From Amycolatopsis mongoliensis (GTDB taxonomy: Bacteria > Actinomycetota > Actinomycetes > Mycobacteriales > Pseudonocardiaceae), in NCBI RefSeq assembly GCF_030285665.1, contig NZ_CP127295.1, positions 9,114,001 to 9,178,000 on the forward strand: a stretch of 64,000 bases of DNA, given 5' to 3'. A program made the translations under genes and the position numbers. Every line of letters starts with the position of its first letter. The stretch's first letter is position 1. Of this stretch, positions 45,626 to 53,603 are shown piece by piece. Below the pieces are notes generated by a model. That model searched no databases. It was given only the letters and a program-made list of their open reading frames with translations, and was not told where the DNA came from.

Positions 45626-45961
45626 TCAGCGGCGGTACGGCGCCCCGGGCGCCGGCTGCCGCACCCCGGGCCGCGGCCGATACGCACCCGGCCTCGCCAC
45701 CGGTGGTCGCGGCCGGGCGCCCACCGGCACGGGCCTCGTCTGCGGTCGCGGTCGCCGGGTGGGCGGCACCGGGCCGGGCCGGTTGGCCCACGAATCGAAC
45801 ACGACGACCAAGCCGGCAAGGACCGCGACGATCAGACCGGCGGGAACGCTGACCATCGCCACCACGATCCCGGCGACGAGCAGCATCGGCAGCGCGGCGA
45901 GCAGGCAGCACGGGTCGACCTTGCCGAACATCGGCCGCGACAGTCCGTCACGCGGGCTCAT
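45626..45961 (-). CDS. Small membrane protein with Pro/Arg-rich tail
   Basis: A 111-aa protein with two hydrophobic segments (LLAALPMLLVAGIVVAMVSV and AGLIVAVLAGLVVVF, residues about 18-55) and a basic proline/arginine-rich cytoplasmic or surface tail. The ATG at 45961 is used; an upstream ATG at 45991 (MEETYF) is also possible. It is divergent from the MarR gene, with an inverted repeat in the shared promoter. No family recognised; it resembles many small actinobacterial phage-shock or envelope proteins in shape. Confidence 0.65.
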   Translation of the reverse strand: MSPRDGLSRPMFGKVDPCCLLAALPMLLVAGIVVAMVSVPAGLIVAVLAGLVVVFDSWANRPGPVPPTRRPRPQTRPVPVGARPRPPVARPGAYRPRPGVRQPAPGAPYRR

Positions 45962-46001
45962 GCGCGCTCCACGAAAGTATGTTTCCTCCACTCATTGTTT
46001 C

Positions 46002-46014
46002 AGTATGCAATACT
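46002..46014. promoter_or_regulatory. Inverted repeat next to the MarR gene, related to the CLC operator
   Basis: AGTATGCAATACT (46002-46014) has 5-bp inverted arms around GCA. The 12 bases starting at 46004, TATGCAATACTT, also occur at the CLC promoter (48798-48809). The site lies between the divergent small membrane protein and the MarR gene, where autoregulatory MarR sites usually are. Confidence 0.55.
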
Positions 46015-46132
46015 TTACCGATAGCTGCCAGTGGCCCTGTACACCCGGACATAACAGATCAATCAGGCGGAAGGGGAAGATTTGGCGCGGCTGTTCGGCA
46101 GGTCCATGCCCGCGTCGGGCACACTGGTGGGT

Positions 46133-46627
46133 ATGCCTCGCAGCTCCCCTGCCCTCGACGCGACGGACGTCGACGCTGTCACCGACGCCGTGCTGACCGC
46201 TTCCCGCCTGCTGGTGGCCGTGTCGGCCCGGTCGATCGCCGCCGCCGGCGACGCGATCACCCTGCCGCAGTTCCGGCTCCTGGTGGTCCTGCAGACCCGG
46301 GGCCCGCTCAAGCACGCCGACCTCGCGGAGTACCTGCAGGTCACGCCGTCGACCGCGAGCCGGATGGTCGACCGCCTGGTCACGGTCGGCATGGTCGACC
46401 GGCAGCACAGCACCGTCTCCCGCCGGGAGATCGTGCTGGCCTTGACCCGCGAGGGCACAAAGGTGGTCCGTCAGGTGACCGCGCGGCGGCGCAAGGAGAT
46501 CGCCAAGATCGTCGCCCGGATGCCGGACGAGGCCCGCCACGGCCTGGTCGACAGCCTCACCGCGTTCGCCGAGGCCGGCGGCGAGCCGCCCGCGTCGGCC
46601 ATCGCCCCCGAAGCCGTCTGGACCTGA
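46133..46627 (+). CDS. MarR family transcriptional regulator
   Basis: A 164-aa regulator with the MarR winged helix (LPQFRLLVVLQTRGPLKHADLAEYLQVTPSTASRMVDRLV and VSRREIVLALTREG). The ATG at 46133 is used; a TTG at 46082 preceded by AAGGGGAAGA would add 17 residues. It is divergent from the small membrane gene and followed by decayed sequence. The inverted repeat at 46002 is a likely autoregulatory site and a related palindrome lies at the CLC promoter, so the two genes may form a small regulon. Confidence 0.9.
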   Translation: MPRSSPALDATDVDAVTDAVLTASRLLVAVSARSIAAAGDAITLPQFRLLVVLQTRGPLKHADLAEYLQVTPSTASRMVDRLVTVGMVDRQHSTVSRREIVLALTREGTKVVRQVTARRRKEIAKIVARMPDEARHGLVDSLTAFAEAGGEPPASAIAPEAVWT

Positions 46628-46689
46628 CCCGGCGTCACCGGAACCGCGGCACGTTCCGGCCGGCGGCGTAGCCGGAGAGCAACTCCGTT

Positions 46690-46805
46690 TGCCCCGGCTG
46701 CCCTTGCGACGCCCGGCGAGCATCGGCGACGAAGTCACCCTCTTCGGCCGGGGCCCGCGATCACCCGCGTCCCAAAGCCGCGCCACCACCGCCGACGACT
46801 GGTGA
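46690..46805 (+). pseudogene. Possible alanine racemase C-terminal remnant
   Basis: The plus strand reads IGDEVTLFGRG and, near the end, TADDW before a stop at 46803. GDEV-LFG-G and TADDWA are the late landmarks of alanine racemase. Upstream (VAGEQLRLPRLPLRRPA) the length between VAG and GDEV is close to that of the family but the catalytic MDQ is lost. The match is short and may be chance. Confidence 0.3.
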
Positions 46806-46836
46806 GGGGTTCTCCAGACAGACCTTCCAGCCACGC

Positions 46837-47022
46837 TCAGCGGACCAGCATGAGGTCGCGCCCGGGATGATCGGCACAGCGGTCCGGCAGCGCAAGGTAC
46901 GCCGCCGGGCGGTTCCAGAGTTCCCAGGCCGGGGCCCGCAGGGCGCGCCCACCGCCGCGGCGACGGGCGCGCACGTGGCCGGCCGGCCCGAACACCTCGC
47001 GGGCGGCCTCGTTGTCCAGCAT
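46837..47022 (-). CDS. Small downstream partner of the CLC gene
   Basis: A 61-codon frame whose ATG (47022-47020) overlaps the CLC stop as TGATG, the usual sign of coupling. It reads MLDNEAAREVFGPAGHVRAR and PAWELWNRPAAYLALPDRC, ending at 46837. Most codons end in G or C as in neighbouring genes. No domain recognised. It is short enough that it could be an accidental frame, but position and codon use argue for a real gene. Confidence 0.5.
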   Translation of the reverse strand: MLDNEAAREVFGPAGHVRARRRGGGRALRAPAWELWNRPAAYLALPDRCADHPGRDLMLVR

Positions 47023-48788
47023 CAGGGCACCGCCGATGACGCGAGCGCGGACAGCACCGCCTGGTGCGTGAGCCAGCCGGTCAGCTGGTGGTCGCCGTCG
47101 AGCACCGGCAAACCGGTACCGGGGGCGTTCGTCAACGCGGTCAAGGCGTCGGCGAGCGATGTCTCGCAGGTGACCAGGGGCGGCAGCTCGGCCAGGTCCC
47201 CCACGGTGCCGTCGTGGTCGTCGCCCAGCGCCTCGGCGACGGCTTGCGCCGTGACGCAGCCCTGGTAGCGGCCTTCTTCGTCGACCACCGGCAAGATGCC
47301 GTGCCCGGACACCGCCAGGGCGTGTGCGGCCCGCTCCAGCGGAGTGCCGGCGGGCAGGGGTTCGGGAAGCGGCTCGGCGACGGCTTCGACCGTCGTGGCG
47401 GCGAGCCGGCGTTCCTGCGGGTGCCGGTCGAGGTCGACGCCCCGGCGGCGCAGCTTCAGCGTGTAGATCGTGTCCCGCGACAGCGCCCGGCTCGTCGCTG
47501 TCGCGATCACGATCGCGGTGAGCATCGGCAGGATGATCGTGTACTGGCCGGTCAGCTCGAACAGCACGATCACCGCGGTGATCGGCGCCCGCGCCGCCCC
47601 CGCGAACGCCGCGCCCATCCCGATCAGCCCGTAGACGCCCGGCGAAGCGGTCAGGGACGGCAGCCACGCGTGCACCATGATCCCGAAGGCCGTCCCGCCC
47701 ATCGCGCCGATGAACAGCGACGGCGCGAACACGCCGCCCGAGCCGCCGATGCCGATCGTCAGGCTCGTCGCGACGATCTTGCCCACCAGCAACAGCAGCA
47801 GGAACCCGATCAGGTACTTGCCTTCGACGGCGTTCTGCAGCACCGGGTACCCGACGCCGTACATCTGCGGCAACACCAGCAGCAGCCCGCCGAGGACCAC
47901 GCCGCCGACAGCCGGACGCAGCCACTCCGGCCCGCGCCACACCCAGTCGCAGAAGTCTTCGATCCGGTACAGGACCCGGGTGAACAGCACCCCGCACGCA
48001 CCCACGACAACGCCGAGCACGACGAAAAGCAGATATTCGACGGGGTTGCGCAGGGTGAAGGGCGGCAGGTCGAGGAACGGGGTGTTCCCGAACGCGGCCC
48101 GCCCGACCACGCTCGCGGTCACGCTGGCCAGCACCACCGCGCCGAACGACTCCGCGGCGAAGTCGCGCAGGATCAGCTCCATCGCGAAGAACGGACCGGC
48201 CAGTGGCGCGTTGAACGTCGCCGCGATTCCACCCGCCGCACCGCACGCGACGAGCACCCGCAGGCGGGACTCGGGCAGCCGGGTGAGGCGGCCCAGGGTG
48301 GAGCCGAGCGCGGACCCGATCTGCACGATCGGGCCCTCGCGCCCGACCGAACCGCCGGAGCCGATGGTCAGCGCCGACGCCAGCGCCTTCACCGCGCTCA
48401 CCTGCGCGGGAATCCGTCCGCCGCGCTCGGCGACCGCGTACATCACCTCGGGCACGCCGTGGCCGCGCGCCTCCGGCGCGAACTTGTACACCAGCGGCCC
48501 GTAGATCAGCCCCGCGACCACCGGCGCGAGCAGCAGGAACCACGGCCCCAGCTCCGGAAGCCACGGGTGGGCGGCTCGACCGGCGTCGGCGTAGTCGGCC
48601 TGCCCGGAGAACAGGTGGGTGAACGTCGTGATGAGCCAGCGGAACACGATGGCGCCGAGCCCGGCGCCCGCGCCGATGAGCACGGCCAGCCCGACCAGAC
48701 CGCTCCGGCTTTCCCGCAGCCACCGCCCGATCGGCTGCCGGACCGGGACCGGGACGCGCCTGACCGAGGTGCTGTTACCTGTAGACAC
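47022..48788 (-). CDS. CLC-type chloride/proton antiporter or channel with CBS pair
   Basis: A 588-aa transporter. Conserved selectivity motifs are GSGGSVGREGPIVQIG (with the gating glutamate of GREGP, usually meaning an antiporter) and IGGSGGVFAPSLF. About ten to twelve hydrophobic segments are followed by two CBS domains (about residues 455-580) which often bind adenine nucleotides. Start: the GTG at 48788 lies exactly six bases after the -10 CATAAT, suggesting a leaderless mRNA; a TTG at 48815 would include the operator in the coding sequence and is less likely. Confidence 0.92.
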   Translation of the reverse strand: MSTGNSTSVRRVPVPVRQPIGRWLRESRSGLVGLAVLIGAGAGLGAIVFRWLITTFTHLFSGQADYADAGRAAHPWLPELGPWFLLLAPVVAGLIYGPLVYKFAPEARGHGVPEVMYAVAERGGRIPAQVSAVKALASALTIGSGGSVGREGPIVQIGSALGSTLGRLTRLPESRLRVLVACGAAGGIAATFNAPLAGPFFAMELILRDFAAESFGAVVLASVTASVVGRAAFGNTPFLDLPPFTLRNPVEYLLFVVLGVVVGACGVLFTRVLYRIEDFCDWVWRGPEWLRPAVGGVVLGGLLLVLPQMYGVGYPVLQNAVEGKYLIGFLLLLLVGKIVATSLTIGIGGSGGVFAPSLFIGAMGGTAFGIMVHAWLPSLTASPGVYGLIGMGAAFAGAARAPITAVIVLFELTGQYTIILPMLTAIVIATATSRALSRDTIYTLKLRRRGVDLDRHPQERRLAATTVEAVAEPLPEPLPAGTPLERAAHALAVSGHGILPVVDEEGRYQGCVTAQAVAEALGDDHDGTVGDLAELPPLVTCETSLADALTALTNAPGTGLPVLDGDHQLTGWLTHQAVLSALASSAVP

Positions 48789-48807
48789 TATTGCATTATG
48801 CAATACT
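48787..48807 (-). promoter_or_regulatory. Leaderless CLC promoter covered by a palindromic operator
   Basis: On the minus strand AGTATTGCATAATGCAATAG (48807-48788) is nearly a perfect palindrome (arms ATTGCAT/ATGCAAT). It contains a -10-like CATAAT (48800-48795) and ends on the G of the GTG start codon, six bases later. A bound dimer would block the promoter. It shares a 12-base block with the site next to the MarR gene. Confidence 0.65.
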
Positions 48808-48849
48808 TGTCTCAATCACGCAGCGCGGCCCCCCAACCTGCACCTTCGC

Positions 48850-49311
48850 TCACTGCCGGGAGGTCAGCACCGCACTGAGCCCGCTTAGCCCCAGGGGCAG
48901 CACGCCCACGACGAGGTCGGTGACGACGCTGAACGCCGGGAAATCCCGGGGCACCACGGTCCGGACCAAGGCCGGCACGCCGACCACCAGCGCCACCAGC
49001 ACGTCCAAAGCGGCGACAACAGCACCATCGTCCGTGACGACCCGCACCCTGCAGCGCGTCCGCCGCGCGCTGAGGGCGACAGCCCGAACCACGCGAACGG
49101 CGTCGTCGCCGGTCACGATGCACTCCGACAGGTCCAGCAGCACCAATCCACGACCGACCTCACAGGCCATGGCCAGCTCGTCTCGGAGGAACGTGAGCCC
49201 GGCGGCACCGATCGTCCCCGAAGCGCGGATCAGGATCGTCCCGTCCGCGACGGGTGTCCGGATCGCGGGTCCGGCCACCACTGGCCACGCCGCTGCCTCG
49301 AGTGCTCGCAT
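48850..49311 (-). CDS. STAS-domain protein (anti-sigma antagonist-like)
   Basis: A 153-aa protein. TILIRASGTIGAAGLTFLRDEL and GLVLLDLSECIVTGDDAVRV fit the STAS fold of anti-anti-sigma factors; a serine/threonine at the usual phosphorylation site is T68-like in IVTGDDAV. The last part (about 115-150) is hydrophobic and could be a membrane-bound or packed helix. The start ATG at 49311 is chosen over longer options; the exact start is uncertain. No matching SpoIIE phosphatase or kinase gene is nearby. Confidence 0.65.
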   Translation of the reverse strand: MRALEAAAWPVVAGPAIRTPVADGTILIRASGTIGAAGLTFLRDELAMACEVGRGLVLLDLSECIVTGDDAVRVVRAVALSARRTRCRVRVVTDDGAVVAALDVLVALVVGVPALVRTVVPRDFPAFSVVTDLVVGVLPLGLSGLSAVLTSRQ

Positions 49312-49366
49312 CTGCCCGTTCCGACCTCGCCGCTCGCCATCGTCGTGGGATCTCGCCACGCACGGA

Positions 49367-49963
49367 TCAAGACGGCGCAGGCGCTCGCTGGACCACCGCG
49401 GCCGAACCGGCGTAGTGCAGCAGGGACATCCCGACCGCGGCGCCGACCATGGTGAACACGCCGCGAGGCCAGAAGATGTGGCTGTCGAGAAAGGACACAC
49501 TCGCGATCAGCAGGAACGCCGCGCCGGGCACTACTCGCCACCCTGCGCGCACCGCCGTCGCGACCACGATCAGCACGGTGGCGGCGAGGAAGCACCCCGC
49601 GCCGATGTGCCCGAGCAGGTCGCCGACCTCGAACAGGGAGCCGACCACCGGCGTGACACCGCGCTGCGCGGCCGTCACGGTGCCCGCGGCGATACCGGCG
49701 ACCGCGTCGAGACCTCCGTAGAAGGCCGCGAAACCGAACGCCGCCAGCCGCCCCGGCCAGCGAATCCACGGCGGCGCCGGCGCCAGCAAAAGCCACTGCG
49801 CCGCTGCCGGCAAGGGGAACACGGGCAGCAGGATGATGTGCAACGTGGTCCACCAGGGCGCGGTAGCCGCATCCAGCACCGCAGGATGGACGGCACCGAA
49901 CCCGGCGAGCAGCAAGCCCGGCACCGCGAACAGCGCAGCCGGAAACCATCGCGGACCGAGCAT
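49367..49963 (-). CDS. Polytopic membrane protein of unknown function
   Basis: A 198-aa integral membrane protein with about six hydrophobic segments (for example AALFAVPGLLLAGFGAVHP, VGDLLGHIGAGCFLAATVLI). His residues in HPAVLD, LHIILLP and LGHIGAG could bind heme or metal but form no known motif. The ATG is at 49963. It lies 55 bp upstream of the STAS-type gene on the same strand and may be co-transcribed. No family recognised. Confidence 0.75.
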   Translation of the reverse strand: MLGPRWFPAALFAVPGLLLAGFGAVHPAVLDAATAPWWTTLHIILLPVFPLPAAAQWLLLAPAPPWIRWPGRLAAFGFAAFYGGLDAVAGIAAGTVTAAQRGVTPVVGSLFEVGDLLGHIGAGCFLAATVLIVVATAVRAGWRVVPGAAFLLIASVSFLDSHIFWPRGVFTMVGAAVGMSLLHYAGSAAVVQRAPAPS

Positions 49964-50020
49964 CAGCCGAGAGTAACCTCGGTTGACCGGTAACCAATCA
50001 AATCAATGATTAGGGATCCC

Positions 50021-50503
50021 TTACGGCGCCGAGGTGAGTGAGTAGTCCAGCCAGACCCGGTCGCGCAACTCGATGCCATCGATCCGGATCCCCGGCGCGT
50101 AACCAGTGGCCGGGGTGAAGGCGTCCCGTTCGATCGATCTCGGCCGAAACCCTTGCCGCTGGTAAAACCGCAGATTCCCGATGTCGGCCGCAGCGGTGGC
50201 GACCACCAGCGTCGATCCCGACCCGCCGGCGACCAACTCGACGGCAGCACGCACGAGCAGGCCACCCACACCGCAGCCTTGCCGGTCCTCCCGCACGGCC
50301 ATGTTCTTGATCTCGACCTCACCCGGTTCGTGGGTCTCGACCAGCTGCAGATGACCGATCGCCTTCCTCCCCTGCAAGGCGACGAGGACCCTTCCGGAGG
50401 CGATGTAGGAGTCCAGCTGGATCTGGGAGTCCTCGGCCAGCTCGAACAGCGGCCGCAGCCCCTCCCGCGAACCGGAATGAGCTTCCACGCGCACATCGGA
50501 CAC
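50021..50503 (-). CDS. GNAT family N-acetyltransferase
   Basis: A 160-aa acetyltransferase. IKNMAVREDRQGCGVGGLLVRAAVELVA is the acetyl-CoA pyrophosphate loop motif (RxxGxG/A), and LRFYQRQGFRPRSIERDAF the C-terminal part of the fold. The GTG at 50503 is the best start I see. The last 185 bp of the upstream gene overlap its beginning out of frame, an unusual arrangement. The substrate is unknown. Confidence 0.85.
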   Translation of the reverse strand: MSDVRVEAHSGSREGLRPLFELAEDSQIQLDSYIASGRVLVALQGRKAIGHLQLVETHEPGEVEIKNMAVREDRQGCGVGGLLVRAAVELVAGGSGSTLVVATAAADIGNLRFYQRQGFRPRSIERDAFTPATGYAPGIRIDGIELRDRVWLDYSLTSAP

Positions 50504-51125
50504 GGCGGGCGGTGAGCTCGCGGCCGGTGCGGAAGAACCGGGCGACGGCGTCCGCGTCGCCGAGTTCGGCCATCGTCCGGGCCGCGCCGAACGGTGCGTT
50601 CCAGAACTCACCCTGGCGGGGTTCGAACGGCCCGACATAAGCGTAAGGCTCGGCGACGTACTGGTCGCCCGGCGAGACACCGTAGTTCACCTGGTCGAGG
50701 GTGATCGCGACGTCGAAGTGTTCCGGCCACAGGATCGGCGTGCTGTCAGGCGCGAATTCACGAAGGGCGCGATCCCCGTCGGCGAACGCCGCCATCAGCG
50801 TCTCCACCGCGTCCGCGTCGAGGATGATCACCTCGTCGGTCCGGACGCCCGGGCCGCCGCCGTACACCCCGGCGGGCTCCCCGGCTTGGAGCCCGGCCGC
50901 CGCGGCGACGTCGTCGTACGACCGGCCGTTGAGGGGAAACCGGCCGAATCCGGTCAGGAGTTCGTCACCTTCGATGCGCAGGTCGGGTGCGGCCGCGGTG
51001 CCGAAGCCGCCGTCGGCCACGCGTAAGTCGATTCGCCCGGTTTCGCGGTGCTGAGGCCCGGCGAGCAGCAGCTCCGCGGCCCCGTGCAGGAAGCGCCGGG
51101 TGGTTTCCAGAACCTTCTCGGTCAT
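50319..51125 (-). CDS. Uncharacterised protein, C-terminal end doubtful
   Basis: A 268-aa frame. About 200 residues look genuinely coding (RRFLHGAAELLLAGPQHRET, GFGRFPLNGRSYDDVAAAAG, IILDADAVETLMAAFADGD, FDVAITLDQVNYGVSPGDQY). After ELTAR (about 50510) it runs on for about 65 residues out of frame with the GNAT gene and turns Arg/Gly-rich. A missing stop through a small indel is likely, so the true protein may end near 50500. No signal or membrane segment; no family recognised. ATG at 51125. Confidence 0.65.
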   Translation of the reverse strand: MTEKVLETTRRFLHGAAELLLAGPQHRETGRIDLRVADGGFGTAAAPDLRIEGDELLTGFGRFPLNGRSYDDVAAAAGLQAGEPAGVYGGGPGVRTDEVIILDADAVETLMAAFADGDRALREFAPDSTPILWPEHFDVAITLDQVNYGVSPGDQYVAEPYAYVGPFEPRQGEFWNAPFGAARTMAELGDADAVARFFRTGRELTARRVRCARGSSFRFAGGAAAAVRAGRGLPDPAGLLHRLRKGPRRLAGEEGDRSSAAGRDPRTG

Positions 51126-51225
51126 CGTCGTACTCCTCGTGTAACGCCTGGCCCCTGCCGAGGCACTGAGTCTGCCGTCACCACTCTTTCGACGGCACAG
51201 AGTCCGCGAGCCAGGGAGGCGTTAC

Positions 51226-53157
51226 ATGACGGAGAACGGCTGGCATCGGGTCGACCCGGCGGACGTGCCGGACGAGGGCCGGGTCCGCAGCGTCACGGTC
51301 GGCGGCCGCAGCGTCGCGCTGTCGCGCTGCGGCGCGCGGCTGGGTGCGCTGGAGAACCGCTGCCCGCACCAGGGCGGCCCGCTCGGCGAGGGCTCGATCG
51401 AGAAAGGACTGCTGCGCTGCCCGTGGCACGGCTACGACTACGACCCGATCTCCGGGCAGCCGCCGGAGGGCTTCTCCGACGGTGTCGCCACCTACCCGGT
51501 CGAGCAGCGCGAGGACGGCGTGTTCGTCCAGCTCCCGGAACCGGCGAAGGCCGTGCGCACGGTCGCGGACGTGCTCGTCGAGACGCTCGTGGCCTGGGGC
51601 GTGACCCACGTGTTCGGCATGGTCGGGCACTCCAACCTCGGGTTCGCCGAGGCGTTGCGCCGCGCAGAGTCCCGCGGCGAGCTGACCTACATCGGGATCC
51701 GGCACGAAGGTGCGGCCGCGTTCGCCGCGAGCGCGTACGGCAAGCTCACCGGACGTCCGGCCGCGTGCTTCGCCATCGCCGGACCGGGCTCGACGAACCT
51801 GCTCACCGGCCTCTACGACGCGAAACTCGACGGTGCGCCAGTCCTCGCGATCTCCGGGCAGGTGCCGTCGAAGGTGCTGGGCCGGGGTGCGTTCCAGGAC
51901 GTCGACCTCTCGGCGGTCTTCCGCGACGTCGCAGTGTCCACCACGACCGTCCACAGTGGAAGTGACCACGCCGAGCTGGCCGCCCTCGCGGTCAAGCACG
52001 CGATCGACCGGCGCGGGGTGGCGCACCTGGTGCTGCCCGACGAGGTCCAGGGCCAGCCCAGCGACGCGCCCGCGTCCACCCCGGCCGGCCGTGCCGCCGA
52101 CCGCCGTGTCCGGCCCGAGGACATCGCCATCGACGCCGCGGCTGCGCTGGTCCGCGACGCACGGCGGCCGGTCCTGATCGCCGGGCACGGCGCGCGCGGC
52201 GCCGAAACCGAAGTCCGGCAGCTGGCCGAGGCGCTCAACGCGCCCGTGCTGACCACGTTCAAGGCGAAGGGCCTGGTACCGGATACGCATCCGCTCGGTG
52301 CCGGGGTGCTCGGCCGCAGCGGCACGCCGGTGGCGAGCTGGCTGATGAACGAGGCCGATCTGCTGATCGTCGTCGGCGCGTCCTTCTCCAACCACACCGG
52401 GATCGCCGCCTACAAGCCGATCCTGCAGATCGACGACGAGCCCGCCGCGATCGGCCGGTTCGACGCGGTCACGATGTCCCTGCTCGGCGACGCGCAGCGC
52501 ACCGTCGCCGCACTCACGGCCGCGCTGGGTGTGACGAAGGCCGAAGACCAGCGTCCCGACGTCGCGGCGCGCCGGGAGATCTGGCGCGCGGAGAAGGCCC
52601 GCCGGGCCCGCGACGACCGTGGCCGCGGGGTGGCCGCGGCGGCGGTGTTCGACGCGCTCTCCAGGCACCTGCCTGCCGACGCGGTGGTCGCCGTGGACGT
52701 CGGCAACCACGCCTACTCGCTCGGCCGCTACCTGGAGTCGCAAGGCCAACCCGTGCTGATGTCCGGTTACCTCGGCTCCATCGGGTTCGGCTACCCGGCC
52801 GCGCTCGGCGCCTGGGCCGCCGCGCCGGACCGCCCGATCGTCGCGGTCACCGGCGACGGCGGGTTCGGGCAGTACGCGACCGAGCTGACCACCGCCGTCA
52901 AGTACGGCATCCCGATCAAGCACGTCCTGCTGAACAACAACGCCCTCGGCAAGATCAGCAAGGAACAGCTCGCCGGCGACTACCCGGTCTGGCAGACCTC
53001 ACTGCACAACCCGGATTGGGCCTCCTACGCCGAACTGTGCGGCGCCACCGGCATCCGCGTCACCGCCCGCGACCAGCTCGAAGACGCCATGACGGCGCTC
53101 TTCGCCACCGACGGGCCCGCCCTGCTCTGCGTCGAACAGGACGCCGAACTCCTGTAA
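51226..53157 (+). CDS. Rieske ferredoxin fused to a thiamine-diphosphate enzyme (pyruvate oxidase-like)
   Basis: A 643-aa fusion. Residues about 5-105 are a Rieske [2Fe-2S] domain with ligands Cys46, His48 (CPHQGG) and Cys65, His68 (CPWHGY). Residues about 112-643 are a full ThDP enzyme of the pyruvate oxidase/acetolactate synthase fold: Glu161 in RHEGAAAFAA activates the cofactor, and GDGGFGQYATE (from 543) with NNN (from 570) forms the ThDP/metal site. The cluster could take electrons from a ThDP adduct, so a 2-keto acid or aldehyde oxidation is possible. ATG at 51226; it leads a four-gene operon. Confidence 0.9.
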   Translation: MTENGWHRVDPADVPDEGRVRSVTVGGRSVALSRCGARLGALENRCPHQGGPLGEGSIEKGLLRCPWHGYDYDPISGQPPEGFSDGVATYPVEQREDGVFVQLPEPAKAVRTVADVLVETLVAWGVTHVFGMVGHSNLGFAEALRRAESRGELTYIGIRHEGAAAFAASAYGKLTGRPAACFAIAGPGSTNLLTGLYDAKLDGAPVLAISGQVPSKVLGRGAFQDVDLSAVFRDVAVSTTTVHSGSDHAELAALAVKHAIDRRGVAHLVLPDEVQGQPSDAPASTPAGRAADRRVRPEDIAIDAAAALVRDARRPVLIAGHGARGAETEVRQLAEALNAPVLTTFKAKGLVPDTHPLGAGVLGRSGTPVASWLMNEADLLIVVGASFSNHTGIAAYKPILQIDDEPAAIGRFDAVTMSLLGDAQRTVAALTAALGVTKAEDQRPDVAARREIWRAEKARRARDDRGRGVAAAAVFDALSRHLPADAVVAVDVGNHAYSLGRYLESQGQPVLMSGYLGSIGFGYPAALGAWAAAPDRPIVAVTGDGGFGQYATELTTAVKYGIPIKHVLLNNNALGKISKEQLAGDYPVWQTSLHNPDWASYAELCGATGIRVTARDQLEDAMTALFATDGPALLCVEQDAELL

Positions 53158-53171
53158 CGGAAAGGAAGATC

Positions 53172-53600
53172 ATGCCCCACCTCACGACCAGCGCCGTCCT
53201 CGACGCCCCGCCGGGTCCCGTGTGGACACTGCTGCGGGACTTCGCCGCCATCGGTTCCTGGCACCCGGTGCTGCCGCCCGCGGCGATCGACGACGGGCCG
53301 GTCGACCGCGTCGGCGCCGTCCGGGTGTCCACCGGCGGCCACCGCGAACGCCTGATAGCCCTCGACGACACAGCACGCAGCATCCGGTACGCCTTCGAGG
53401 ACAACGGCGGCCTGCCGGTCCGCGACTACGTGTCCGGGATGCGGGTCGTCGCGGCCAGTACGCAGAGCGTTGTCGAATGGGACGCCCGCTACGACTGCGA
53501 CGAAGCCGACGAGGACAAGGTCGCCGCGGCCGTCCGTGACGGCGTCCTGCTGCCCGGCCTCGCCGCACTGCAAACCCGATTCGCCACCGAAGGAGCCTGA
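53172..53600 (+). CDS. SRPBCC/polyketide cyclase-like protein
   Basis: A 142-aa protein of the START-like SRPBCC superfamily: LDAPPGPVWTLLRDFAAIGSWHPVL and the later SVVEWDARYDCDEADEDK are characteristic of the polyketide cyclase/dehydrase 2 group. These are hydrophobic-ligand-binding pockets, sometimes catalytic. The ATG at 53172 follows AAAGGAAGA and lies 14 bp after the Rieske fusion gene. It likely binds the substrate or product of that enzyme. Confidence 0.87.
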   Translation: MPHLTTSAVLDAPPGPVWTLLRDFAAIGSWHPVLPPAAIDDGPVDRVGAVRVSTGGHRERLIALDDTARSIRYAFEDNGGLPVRDYVSGMRVVAASTQSVVEWDARYDCDEADEDKVAAAVRDGVLLPGLAALQTRFATEGA

Positions 53601-53603
53601 CCC

